Of a DNA stretch of 64,000 nucleotides, positions 34,226 to 45,236 are shown piece by piece (the stretch's first letter is position 1; every line of letters starts with the position of its first letter). The DNA is from Pascua guehoae (lineage: Eukaryota; Basidiomycota; Tremellomycetes; Trichosporonales; Trichosporonaceae). The notes under the pieces were generated by a model. That model was given only the letters and a program-made list of their open reading frames with translations. It did not search any database and had not been told where the DNA came from. The stretch spans positions 1,073,689 through 1,137,688 of the forward strand of contig BCJX01000004.1 in NCBI GenBank assembly GCA_001600415.1. The letters are read 5' to 3'. A program made the position numbers and the translations under genes.

Positions 34226-35458
34226 TTGAATGACGCATGTGGCTTCTCTATCGACGTCGATAGAAACGACGGGCCATGGTGTGGAATAAACGCGCATGTT
34301 GCGGGTAAGCGCTACCGGCTAGCCGACGCCGCGCGTCTGAACATCTTGAGAATCCGAGTGAACCGCAGCAGAAAAATAAGCGACGCGCCGACGCGCCGCA
34401 CATCCACACGATGCTTGTTTCCTTTCAAGTCGTCATGCGATCGACGGCCCTGCCGAAGTGTGCCGAGTTGAGAACGCGGCGCGCCGCCGGCCGCGCATCG
34501 GCCCGTTGAGACCGATCCGGCCACCAAACTCGTGCAATGCGAACTGGCACGTTGGGCAAAAAAAAGACCTCGCCCAACCCTGCCACCCTCCTCCTCCCTG
34601 TATCGATTGCGACGCGACACGGAGCAAAGAAGCTCCCATTCAGAGTGAGAGAACGTGGGTGTACCTGTGACGTAGCTCGGTGACTTGACAGATGCGCGCT
34701 AGTGTCATGCGGGTGAGTGCTGTTGTCTCGGCCCTTGCGCCACTGCGGTACTGCAATGGGGGATCACGTTCCATGCGAGGCACCGAGCCAATACCGTTTT
34801 GACGAGTGGCGAGTGGCGAATCGCGGAACGAGACTGGGCGCTGCGGGGAGGTTCACCAGTGTCGAAGGTCGCTGGATGCGGGAAGCGCATGGGCGGAGAG
34901 GGGCAGAGATCGGGCTGGAAGGGCCCAAAGACACGAGTTTGGCCTCATGTGATGAGGGGGTGGGAGATGGCCAGCACATCTACCATGGGACATGCATGCG
35001 AGGAGAGCAAAAATAGGGATGCATGCATGCATTCAATTGACGTCATGCCCCAGAATGGACACTGTGCGGAAGGACACACAACAGGGCAGCACGTTGTTGG
35101 TAATGACGTCAGCCGCAGCAACGTAGAATACCGCACCACACGGTGCCACAGGCTGACAAAGTGGCATCCACGGGATGGCGGGCAAGATCGTACGGGAGGT
35201 TGATGGCGGGTACTTGCAGCATGGGCCGGGAGGTTGAGCTCCACAGAGGCTGACTCGGCCTTGAGCCTGATCCAGACTTGGGCGAACGTGGTACGTGGAG
35301 GAATGATGGAAGATACATAAACCGGGCTGTTGACGCCAGGGTTCGCCATCCCCTTCCAACTTCTCTCACTCATACACGAACACCTCTTACTTTTGTGAGT
35401 ACGGCCATAAAGATCATGGCGCTGACTATCCAGACTACCTACCACACACACAATCACA

Positions 35459-35990
35459 ATGGCTGAACCCAGCAAGTTTAACGGTCAGGTTAGTCACCTG
35501 TGGCGCCACACTCTGATTTGTGGCGGTATGCCGCCACCACCCATCAACTCCATCTCCCTCCTCTTCCAACCGCCATCCACGTCCCACATTGCATTCAGCT
35601 GACAATCCAGGTCAACTCGACTGTCGGCTCTGCCAAGGAGGTCCTCGGCAACACCATTGAGGCCGGCTACGCCGCTGTCGGCGGCTCGCAGGAGCCCTCG
35701 TCGTGGACCACTGCCGGTGAGTACCTGCTACCACACTCTTCCCCTCCTACACTCCTCCTCTTCCATCGCAACCAAAGAATGAGCTAATTAGCGAAGGCAA
35801 AGAGCAACACGCACGTGGCGAGGCTGAGATCAAGGCTGCAGAGGCCAAGCAGTACGCCGAGGGCGTCGGAGACCGCCTCGAGGGCAAGAAGGACTCGGTC
35901 GTTGGCGCCATCACCGGCGACCAGGCCCAGCAGGCCCACGGCAACCTCCAGAACGCCAAGGGCAAGGCCCAGATGGACATCAACTCGTAA
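35459..35990 (+). CDS. Small CsbD-like/Hmp1-like DNA-binding stress protein
   Basis: Exons 35459-35488, 35611-35716 and 35797-35990 give 109 residues. The protein is rich in Ala, Gly, Lys and Glu, with the repeated amphipathic pattern of fungal 'mismatched base pair and cruciform DNA recognition' proteins (Ustilago Hmp1) and bacterial CsbD: NSTVGSAKEVLGN and, later, EGVGDRLEGKKDSVVGAITG with DQAQQAHGNLQNAKGKAQ. A QEPSSWTTAGKEQHARGEAE region lies between them. The third exon must begin after CGAAG (35796), because the nearer TTAG puts the conserved part out of frame. The first exon is only 30 nt. Members are small, soluble and often stress-induced. Confidence 0.85.
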
Positions 35991-36579
35991 TCCTCTCTGC
36001 CTTCCCGACCTGACGCTCACGAACGACGGCCTCGCTGTGGAGTAGCTCGAATGTAGTGTGAGGGAGATAATGCATGCAGTTTTAACAACACGCCGATGGG
36101 TGGACGCTTTTGTGGATTCGCCCGATCGCTGCTTGCGTCTGTGGAGCGCTGGCCGACTACGCTGTGCCGACGCTTGCCGTCCGTCATGTGACTGATAATC
36201 ACGAGGGAGGGGCCGACTTGACGGTTCACGTGCTGCGCCGCTGGCTCTCGTGTCCGATACCAGCCACCAACGGGAGTTACGGTTGTGTACTGGTTACGCC
36301 TGCCTGCCGGTCTGATTCCGCGACTGGTCGACGGCCAGCAATCCGTGGACCTGTTGTCGTGGCCTGCGTATCGATTTAGGGGCGAGGCACTGCGCAAGAA
36401 TGTCCGCCGTCTATGGGGTTCTCGAACAGTGTTCCCGACACCCGTTACACGTGCACTCGCGCGCAGCAGGCATACCGCGTTTGCTGCCAAATAATTTTAA
36501 TGACAAAGCAATCGGCCAGATTGTCACGCGCGAGTGACGCGAGGGAATTAACAGGCATTGCGGCTGCCAGAAATAATCT

Positions 36580-36769
36580 CAGGACGACAGTATCCACATC
36601 GCGCACTTCTGTCCGCTCGTTGCAGCTACTGCCGCGTGACCTGCAAGTCTGACGACGACATTCAGTCGGGAGCTCGTTACCATCACAGCCGCGTGACCTG
36701 CTAAAACCAGGACGATAGTCACCTCCTCCGCTATTGTCCGCTCGTTGCCGCCTGTCCCGTGATCTGCAG
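36580..36769. repeat. Degenerate tandem repeat, about three units of roughly 60 bp
   Basis: Units start near 36580, 36648 and 36706. Shared words include aggacga, tgtccgctcgttgc and gccgcgtgacctgc. Order is preserved but identity is moderate. Confidence 0.5.
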
Positions 36770-37489
36770 TCACATATTTACCGCGGTAAACGGTGCGGCT
36801 GCCACTCCAGTCCTCAGCCCGCGGCCAGCTTCACGTCCAGCCCCCAACCGCTCGGCGGTGGCTCCAGCATAATTTCTATCCAGACACCAAGCAGTTGTGT
36901 GGCGCCAATCGCCCCGCGCGCGGCTCGGACTTGCACTGTAAATGTGCGGTTCCATCCCAGCCCTTGTTCACCTGCTGATCACAACTTTTGAGTACGACTG
37001 TGAACCGACTAGAAATATAAAACTTATCTCCAAGCCTCACCTATTGACTACGATTCTTCTTGTTGTGACCTGTCATCATTCTTGGCGATGTGGGGCGCAG
37101 CGCACCCGGGGCGGCAGAGTCTGTTGGGCAAGATGATCATGACACACAGTCTCCCCACTCAATGTCCTCCCGGCTCCTTGCCTGTGGCGATCAAGAACCA
37201 AGCACACAACAAACACACACACCTCGCTACAACACCTGACAATGGGTTCATCTTGCCCCCAGGGCTGCCTCCCTACCCGTCGAATGTCACTCCTAACAGG
37301 ATGCCCGCCAACCTGCAAGGGTTGTACAAGTGAGGTCGCGTCCCATGAGACAGAGTATATGAGCCAGGTTGTGATCGGCTGATCCCCAAGCTATAACAGG
37401 ATAGGACTGGGTATGGGTCTGGGCAATATGTACCGGGAGGATTAGGACACCAAAGACGGGTACAAGCAAAAGGACTCGACCTCTTTGAA

Positions 37490-38320
37490 AGTGTGACAGG
37501 ACCGGATGTTGCCGTTGTGATGCGTGATACAGGTGCGACTGGAAAGTATTGAGACTGGCACGTTGGGCTCGGTCGCACCCGTGCAGTGCCTGCCGCAGGA
37601 ACTGCAGGAGAATGAAGGGACCGCAGCCGCCCACTCTTGTCTCGACACCGTGGTCCTTGGTGTACATGGTGGATACAAGATTGCATGATATGGTGGAACT
37701 TACCTTGATGGATTGATGTAGAGCGTGTCCATGCTCAACATCGAGCGGAGCTGAGCTCAATGTGGCAGTCTTAATACTTGTCGGTCGCACCTGCAGCAGT
37801 GCTATTTACTGTGGTTTCACAGCACAGTGGGAGCTCCGCAGCGGACAAACTAGTTTGGGAGCATGTGCTGATGGTGACTGACCAATCAACGCGGCGAAGC
37901 TCTGGTGGCTGATTTCTAAACCATCGGCGGGGTAGGAAAGTGGTTACTCCGCCTCCCTGCTACCTGCAACTCAGCTGCAAGGAGGTGCCCTCTGGGCGCG
38001 CGTGTTCGAATCACGTCTCCGTCGATTCATGTCCCGAGATCCAGTGTGTGGTTCTCTGACATTCCTTTTGGCCCTGGAGAGAACGTGCAGGACCAGGACT
38101 GGGAGCTCAAGCGCAGTTGAGGCTGAGCCTCTGGACCAACCTATGGTACAACGAGTGGCCATACATCCCTATTAATGACATTTCCTGCATGTTTGGTCTT
38201 GCATTCTCAGTACGCTGCCCTGGCAAGGCGTCGTGCGCGCAACCGGGCTCAATATGGCAGTCTCGATACTTTCCGAACGTACCTGTGCGACCTGTCGTTG
38301 TGACTGGTCAGCTCGAGCTG
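37490..38320. repeat. Diverged inverted repeat pair
   Basis: The minus strand of about 37490-37620 and the plus strand of about 38215-38320 share GGGCTCAATATGGCAGTCTC-like and CAGTCTC(A/G)ATACTTTCC words in the same order, followed by a (G/C)xACCTGT word. Conceptual translations also match (CQSQYFPVAPV against WQSRYFPNVPV). Probably an old mobile-element remnant. Confidence 0.45.
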
Positions 38321-40026
38321 AAATCCAGCAATCCGCACCCGGGCAGCTTTACTTCTGGAATGCTGGTACAGCCCAATCGCTTCTTCACTTACACGTCTCT
38401 TGCTGCCTGTTCCTTCTGAACGCCACACATGACCCGGTATTACCGGGGACGCGGCTGGACGCGCCACAGTGTCTCGGGGTGTATCAGGCAGCTTCATAAC
38501 GTATGCCTCCACAGCACTTCGTGCTACTGGATGGACTATAGACTCGGAAAGACGGCGGCAACTCGGCCAGCCACAACGCACGGAAAGTAACATGTACCTC
38601 TTCTTATACCCAATATATAGTGGACATGACGGCGACGTACGTCTTGGTAGTACTTTTGGGGTTTGGGTCTCGACCTGTCACTGGGGACAATGCCGATCGC
38701 AACACCTCGCGGAGCCCCTCTGTGCTCCTCTGTCCGTTTTTCTTCTCCTTTTGCCCCCCCAACGACGACCCTACGCCTCTCTTTTCTTATAGCATTCTGT
38801 CTCATTCTGGCCCATGTAAGCCGATTGTGTGCTTGGTAACTGAACAAGGACGGCTACTTGCATTGATGTGGTCTGCGGATGAAGTTTTCTGGGCGGCCGG
38901 ACCGCTCGGCCCGGGGACGATTGGGGATGGGCGGATCACGGCCCGGGGATTGTTATTGCCGAATCAGGAAAGGGTCAGTGGCGGAGGCGGACATGGACCC
39001 AACAGTCATTGTTGCGAGAATACTCCGCCTCTCTGACTTGCCAGTTGGCCGCGGTGGGGGCGCCGCGCCGACCGCATGGGTGTGCATCGCACATGGTCAC
39101 ATCTGGAACAAGGCGGAGGCACGAGGGAAGGGACTGCGGCGGTTATTGCCACTGGTCCTTGTTGACAGCAGCAGGGACAAGTAAGTACTGTACCCGAGAG
39201 AGCGGAGGCGAGCTGCACAAGACGGCCGAGAAAACCTCCACCGATCTCGGTACTGTTCCAGTAGTTGGACCAATTCTTGTACTGTAGCTGCAGCCTCGAG
39301 GCCCTTGCTATACCTGGGGTGGGGGCAGTTGCGAGTGCAATCTGCACACTGTCTTTCTCTGCACAAACTCACCGTTAGTTTATACTTGGAGGTTGGTTGG
39401 CCACCGCTGCGGAATACTGTCTGTGACTACTAGCGCCTTGAAATCAAACCACACACTTTTAGTTTCACACCTTGCACCCAAACCAGCCAGCCGCCAGCCA
39501 GCTCCAGCCAGCTCCAGCCAGCCAGCCAGCCTGGCAGCACCACTCCACAACCACCCACCCACCCATCGACAAGCTCATCTGTCATCTGTTAAACGCATCA
39601 TCACTCGTCCCCGCCACCGCACGGACATTATCTATCCCCGCACGTCTCGGCACGTCTTGGCGATATCCAGCATCCACTGCACTTTGACACGTAATCACGT
39701 ACACTTGTCCTGGGACTCCATCATCTCGTGCGCGGGGTCTCCATCACTTCGTCATCCGGAGCTATTCATAACCGCGCCGTGAACATCGAGCATCAACTGT
39801 GAGTCCAGCGTCTGCCATCTCACACGACGAGCTGTAGCCTACATGGGTGGTTGTCCGTGACTGTCGGTGACGGCCATGAGGCCCTGCGTGCTGCGCAATG
39901 CACCAGCCTCAACACCATCCTCCGGCGTCCCTAACTGACCGTTTTGAGCGCGTCCTTCCCTGCTACCCTGGGCACTCCTTCCTTCTCCTGTCATCCTTCC
40001 TCACTCGTTCCCAGCTCACACCAGAC

Positions 40027-43000
40027 ATGAACCCGCACTCTTTCTCGCGCGCCTACTCTGGGCAGCTCGACGCGAGCGGCTACGCGCGCCCGCTTAGTCT
40101 CGACTATAGCTACGGCAACGGGTTCAAGGAAGAGCGGCGCGACTCGCAGCAGCAGTCGCACCAGACCCACGGGCGGTACGATCGCCAGGCCCAGGGAGGT
40201 GTCCCCGGCAACGTTGTCGGCGGCCAGGGAGCAGCGTCCGCTGGTCCATCTGGTCCGGGCAGCGCGACCTCCGGAGGGCCGCAATCGGCTACTGCGCCAG
40301 TGTTCCCAACGGCGGGCCCAACGGGGAAGCGCGGGACACGCGCGTGTGCTGCTTGTGAGTGGCAGGAGGGAAGGTGGTCGCTGCGAGCGTGTTCGAGTTC
40401 AGAAGTGGGGTTGGAGGCGAGACGACGAATCCATGCGAGCAAAGAACAGGCTGCGCATGTCCTTGGTGCTCCCATGCTGCGCTTGCACGCTGAGGAAGAC
40501 AGCGACCTAGACAATTTCGATGGGCGGGACACATACTGACTCCAGGCCGCAAGGGCAAGAATCGCTGTGAAGGTGACCCCACGGGGACAAACCAGAGCTG
40601 TCGGCGGTGCCTCTTGAACAACATCCCATGCGTGTTCGAAAAGGCCGAACGGCGCGAGGGCCGGAGCCGGACAGAAGACTGGAGTGAAGCCGAGGGGCGC
40701 GTGTCGACCCTTGAGCGGAGTGTACAGGACCTTGCCAACGGGCAGAGCCAGATCCAGAACACTGTGAGTACCATGTCTGTTCCTGCCAGATGTTGTGAAG
40801 CGGGGCGTGGTGGAGTCGCCGCTGGCGAGCCCGTGGTAACCGATCAACGGACACTCTGCTTTTCAGTGATTCGACTCATTATGTCGCTTCCATGCACAAC
40901 ACGCTTCCCTCTAGACCCTCGCTTACTCTCCAGCTTCAGCAGATCCTTGGCATGCTTCCACAGGTCCAGCAAATGTCACAGGTCACCTCGACACCAGCCA
41001 TGTTCACCGACCATTCGAGCAGTGCAACGATCACACCTGCTGCGACCATGTTCAACCCGGCTGCAACGACTTCACCTCCAAGCGTCTTCTCTGCTTCCCC
41101 ATCCGCCACAACAGGAACGGCGACTGCCGCACCACATGCCCCAGCCACATCAAGCCACAGTGGACCAAGCCGCAGTGCGAACAGAACGAGCATCAGCGGT
41201 GGAGGGCTCCTCCCGGCCGTCGAGGCACGGTCACCAGAAAACACTGCGAGCGGCCGGCGCACTGAGCGGCTGATTGATGAAGACGCTGATAAGAAGGTGT
41301 GGCCCAAGTTGCCCGGATTTGCTCCTCCTGTGCGTGCCAGCTGGGGGCCTCTGGTTGCTCACCACTTCATCTCATACTGACATGCAGGATCACCGCTTTG
41401 GGACGTATGGCATCATCCCGATCGCATCCGCACCGCCATCTCCCGCTGGCTCCCGTGGTCGTTTGCGTTCGCGTTCGCCGTCAGTGCATTCCGAGTCGTC
41501 AGACGCAGCGGTGCCATCGCGGTCGATGGTGGCGCCGATCCAGGCGTTGCAGACACTAGCCAACGCAGCCGACCAAGCAGCCGCTCTCGCGAACGGTGAC
41601 ACAGACACATCAGAGGGGTCTGGTACCGTCACCCGCCACCAGAGCGATGAGGTGGACGCCGACACTGGCAACCCTGATGAGAGGCGGCGCAGTAAAAAGC
41701 GGAAGCGGGTGACCATCGGAGAGCACTCTATCCAGCTCAGGGTGAAGAAACAGACTAAGCCTGATCCCACTCCAAGGAATCCGTTCCCGGATGTTGTTAC
41801 CAAAGGTCTTGTCACCGACGCGGAAGCGCGCGAGCTCTGGGACATGTGAGTTTCTAGAATCGGCGTGATTGCACAGCCGACTGACCGCAGCTTCTTCTCT
41901 GGATGTCATTACTTTGTGCCCCTCTGGGATAAAACGTACGACGTATACGAATCGTTTATCGAACGCACGCCGTTCTCCACCAACGGTGAGTGTCGTGTAT
42001 TTGGTCTGTTGCTGTGCTGACGTCAGGCATGCTCGCCGTTGCAGCCAAAATCCGGGCAGGAAACGGCCCTCTGGGTGACACGTTTCACCGCGCGCTCGAA
42101 GAGGCACAAGGAATCGCGCGCTCAACGCTCTTTGGTCCCATTGTCCGCAAGGAGGCTGTGATGGCAATGCTCATCCTTAGCGTGTGGAGCCAGTATTCGT
42201 GGCTGCCAGGTGGCCACGCTCTTCGCATGGGCCTCGACATCAATCTCCATCGCGCGCTGGACAAGCTCGCTAACGAGGGCGAGGAGAGGACCGAGGCCGA
42301 AGAGAGGGAAATTGGTGAGTTGGACAAGGGTTGCCATTGACGTAGTCATTCCTAATGCCCAGTGGTATCTGCGCGCATCTGGCTCAACTGCTACCTTCAC
42401 GAACGTCTATCGTCACTCGGTACCGGCAAGCCCATGCTTCTGCGAGACGACTCGAGTGTGCGCGACGCCCGCAGGCTGCTGTCACACCCGATGGTGGCCG
42501 AGACCGACCCGAGCCTTGTTGCCAGAGTGGAGCTCGCCAATTTGCGAGGTGAGCAGCGCAAATACACCGAAACTACGAATCATGACTCTAACTCCACAGT
42601 CAAGGTCGTTGACCACCTCACCCCGCTCCACGGCAAAGTCGACTCGGCTACAATCTCGTTTGTGCACCACATCTTCCGCGAGATGGCTGCCTGGCACGCA
42701 GAATGGAACGCACTCCACCGCACACGCTACGACGAGGACCACACGCTCGTGCGACTTCTTGAAGTCGACCTGGTGTACGCCCAGTTGTGGACTGTATGTT
42801 TCGCCCTCCGCGGGTGCCAGTGGGACAAGCTTTCCAATGAGCAGCGTGAGCTCGCTTTCGCGGCCAAGGATGCCTCGTTGCGCTGCGTCCAGATCTTCCT
42901 GGGAAGCCATACGTTTAGGAAGAATCTCAAATGTGAGTTGTGCTGTCTACTGGTACGGATTTGCAAGCACGCGCTCCAAGAAGATGGTGGCGGCTGTCCA

Positions 43001-43874
43001 GAGGGTAGAGGTGGCAGCATACTGCGTACCTCAAACGCAAGCCACGAGGACTTGGAAGCATCGCACAACCTCGCTGTCCCATCCTGTTCGGGCAAGACGC
43101 TAACGCCAGACGCGACGCACGACCAGTTGGCGACTGTTGCTTTCGCTGCCGTTTTCCTCCTCAAAATTGCGATGCTCTACCCGTCCTCTCTACCTCTGCA
43201 GCAGCTCACGAGCCAAGTCTCCGAGGTCGCCCATCTGCTCAGTGCCGAGTGCTTTGCGGAGCGCTACGCTCTCACGCTCAAACTCATGCTTGCCAACCTC
43301 CGCCGTAAAGCTGGCGCCGTCTCAACGATGCCCGGGACGCCCCGCCCCGGTGCTGCCACTGTTGGAACGTTCACGGGTGGAACGCACAGTGCTGGCCTTC
43401 CCCATGGAGAAGCCAACCCTGAGCTGTCGGCGGCAGAGCTCGACCAAGGCCTCCAGAGCCTTCTCCTTCCCGCTATGGAGGTCGACGACTGGCCGCTGCT
43501 TGATGGCAGCGACGGGTTCGCATGGCCAAATGAGTTTAGTCCCAGTAATCTTCCCACCTGGCTTCAGGACAACGTGAGTACGGACGGTCAACAGTGGTGT
43601 TTGTGTGGGCCTTGGGAATATCACGCAGAACGCAGTAGCCGTATCGATATCTATCCGGAGTGGCTGACATCCAGAGCATTGCCGACCTCGGACTACCCGT
43701 CGACGGGTCCGATTCTCTCTTCCTCCCGCTCGAGTAAGTTTGCGTAGAGTGTCCTCGGTGGCGACCCCACTAACGCGCAGACTGGCCAACATGTTCCTCC
43801 CTTCTGGTACTGCGTCGAGCGCCTACCAATTCGCCCTACCAGACTCGGCAGACGCCGGCGCAGAGGCGTGGTAG
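40027..43874 (+). CDS. Zn(II)2Cys6 transcription factor with fungal-specific regulatory domain
   Basis: Eleven exons: 40027-40354, 40546-40763, 40934-41329, 41388-41845, 41891-41985, 42027-42314, 42363-42548, 42600-42932, 43110-43573, 43675-43733 and 43781-43874, total 972 residues. The binuclear cluster has ligands C107, C110, C117, C128, C131 and C138 (CAAC-RKGKNRC...CRRC...IPC), with the fourth base triplet of CxxC split by intron 1. A coiled segment (GRVSTLERSVQDLANGQSQI) follows, suiting dimerisation. The middle fungal-specific domain includes SVWSQYSWLPGGHALRMGLD and ARIWLNCYLHERLS. Introns 42549-42599 (51 nt) and 42933-43109 (177 nt) have no in-frame stop, so retained forms would stay open. 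An in-frame ATG at 39898 could extend the N-terminus by 43 residues. Target genes unknown. Confidence 0.9.
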
Positions 43875-44169
43875 GCAAGAGCCGAGTTGGGTGCAGTTTT
43901 TTATTCGTGACCTCGGTCGCTCGTTGTCTCCCCCTGGAAGTTGGGTCATTCCTTATATTACCCTCTTGTACTGCTGGCCGTTTTGGGTATGCCACTTTTT
44001 ATCGTTGTGAATACACTCTCGGAGAGCATGGAACATCCACCTCATTCCCGCCGACACATCCATCTCGGCATGCAACGGCCGCCCACTACCTCTCTCTGCA
44101 CTTCCCGTGCGCGCCCCACCATCCTCTCCGACTGTACAAAGCTTCCTCTCACACCAGAAAAAGGGAAGA
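43875..44169. other. Short intergenic region
   Basis: 3' flank of the transcription-factor gene and downstream flank of tRNA-Trp. Nothing else seen. Confidence 0.4.
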
Positions 44170-44259
44170 CGACCCCGGCCCGAATCGAACGGACAACCTT
44201 GAGGAAGAATCGATATTCCAGCGTTGGAATCTCACGCGCTACCATTACGCCACGGGGTC
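44170..44259 (-). tRNA. trnW-CCA: tRNA-Trp(CCA) with 18-nt intron
   Basis: The acceptor stem GACCCCG pairs perfectly with CGGGGTC. The D-arm TGGCGTAATGGTAGCGC closely matches eukaryotic tRNA-Trp, and the T-arm is GTCCG TTCGATT CGGGC. The anticodon CCA is at 44227-44225, followed by A and an 18-nt intron (44223-44206). TTCCA around the anticodon can pair with TGGAA in the intron, as in pre-tRNA-Trp. One A-C mismatch closes the anticodon stem. Gly(TCC) was considered, but it would misplace the loop. Confidence 0.85.
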
Positions 44260-44666
44260 GCTTGAATACCAGGCCTTGTGCTGGTGGCTCGCCCCGGTGG
44301 AAGGCCATTAATGGTCATCTACATGAAGATGCAAGCATTCGGACGTCGAGTGGTGTCGAGTGATATCTCACATGAAGCCCACGGAGGCGGTGGGTGTGAG
44401 CCACAGTGGATGGTGAGGCAGTCAGACTCTGTGGCATGTGGCTTGTGGAGCAGCCGTTGGCGGCGGCGGGGTCGTGGCCTATTGGTAGAAAGGAGGTGTT
44501 GGCCAAGCTCCCAGTCCACAGGGAGCTCGTAAACGCCAGGCCACACGCTTGGGGGGATAAGTATCACGGCTGTCACAGATGGAGCGTTGTCGCCGACACG
44601 GACACACGTTTGACTGTGGGATGCAGAGTGGTGGCACTACTCAAGGGGACGTCGTGTTTTGGGCGC
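44260..44666. other. Intergenic region
   Basis: No gene or repeat recognised between the tRNA-Trp 5' end and the inverted-repeat element. Confidence 0.4.
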
Positions 44667-45090
44667 CTGTAAACGACCATACCACGTTTTTCAGGTTTAA
44701 CCGTACCAAACCACTGTGAAGCCATATTTTTCATGCATGACTAGCCATTACAGCTCTAAAAGTCGCCCACATCAAGTTCCTCTACGGTTAAAGACGTTAG
44801 GGGGTTAGAGAAGTTAGAGGTTTAGGTGGTAAAGGGGTTTGAAAGTTAGGGGGTTTGGTGGTTAGCGGATTAGGTGGTTGGGTGGGGATATATTATCATC
44901 TGCTGCTTCTGTAAATGATTCCATTAGAGATAGCAAAATGATTCTTCTATTACAAGGGGGAATTTTCGCTTCACTTGTTTTTTCTCTACTTCACCATCGA
45001 GCAACATGCATCACTAAGGCTGTGACAGCTTAGAGATATGGCTTTGGTACGGTTAAACCTGAAGAACGTGGTACATATGGTGGTTACCAG
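44667..45090. mobile_element. MITE-like element with terminal inverted repeats
   Basis: The left arm 44667-44727 and right arm 45036-45090 are imperfect inverted repeats. The shared core is CCACGTT(T/C)TTCAGGT followed by TTAACCGTACCAAA, then a spacer and GCCATAT. The element is about 424 bp, encodes no protein, is AT-richer than its surroundings, and carries telomere-like TTAGGGGG words inside. No clear target-site duplication was found. The structure fits a miniature inverted-repeat transposable element or a foldback element. Confidence 0.65.
44798..44885 (+). repeat. Telomere-like TTAGG-rich stretch
   Basis: About 90 bp of loosely repeated ttagggggttag, ttagaggtttagg, ttagggggtttgg and ttaggtggttggg. 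It resembles degenerate TTAG(3-5) telomere repeats, as known from Cryptococcus, but is not a perfect array. It lies in the middle of the MITE-like element. Confidence 0.6.
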
Positions 45091-45236
45091 CTGATTGTGT
45101 TTTACAGTTTGTTGACAACGGAACCAAATTGAACGGGTAGGTAACCGTACTGCCGTACTTTGCCACCACTCGAGTCTTGTTTCGTTCTCCTTTACTCACG
45201 TAGTGCATCACACCTCAACCATTTTCAATTTCTACC
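45091..45236. promoter_or_regulatory. Upstream region of the kinase-like gene
   Basis: 146 bp between the inverted-repeat element and the start codon, so the element lies within the likely promoter of the gene. No specific box is assigned. Confidence 0.3.

Larger units (their letters stand above)
33285..35458. other. Intergenic region with a duplicated block and a possible coding remnant
   Basis: No complete gene is supported. It contains the possible remnant at 33345-33565 and the duplication at 34001-34225, both listed separately. From about 35280 it becomes the promoter and leader of the Hmp1-like gene. Confidence 0.5.
35991..40026. other. Long repeat-bearing intergenic region
   Basis: 4 kb with no supportable gene. 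It holds degenerate tandem repeats at 36580-36769, a diverged inverted pair around 37480-37620 and 38215-38320, and a ccagc/ccagct pentamer-rich leader near 39480-39535. A possible 5' UTR donor (gtgagt near 39799) precedes the transcription-factor gene. Parts of 36480-37100 are relatively AT-rich. Confidence 0.5.

Noticed and set aside
38117..38419. 100-residue plus-strand frame in the 36-40 kb spacer
   Set aside because: Overlaps the diverged inverted repeat; no conserved features, more likely repeat relic.
44170..44259. Reading the tRNA as tRNA-Gly(TCC)
   Set aside because: Loop position and the Trp-like D-arm favour CCA; the intron pairs with the CCA region as in pre-tRNA-Trp.
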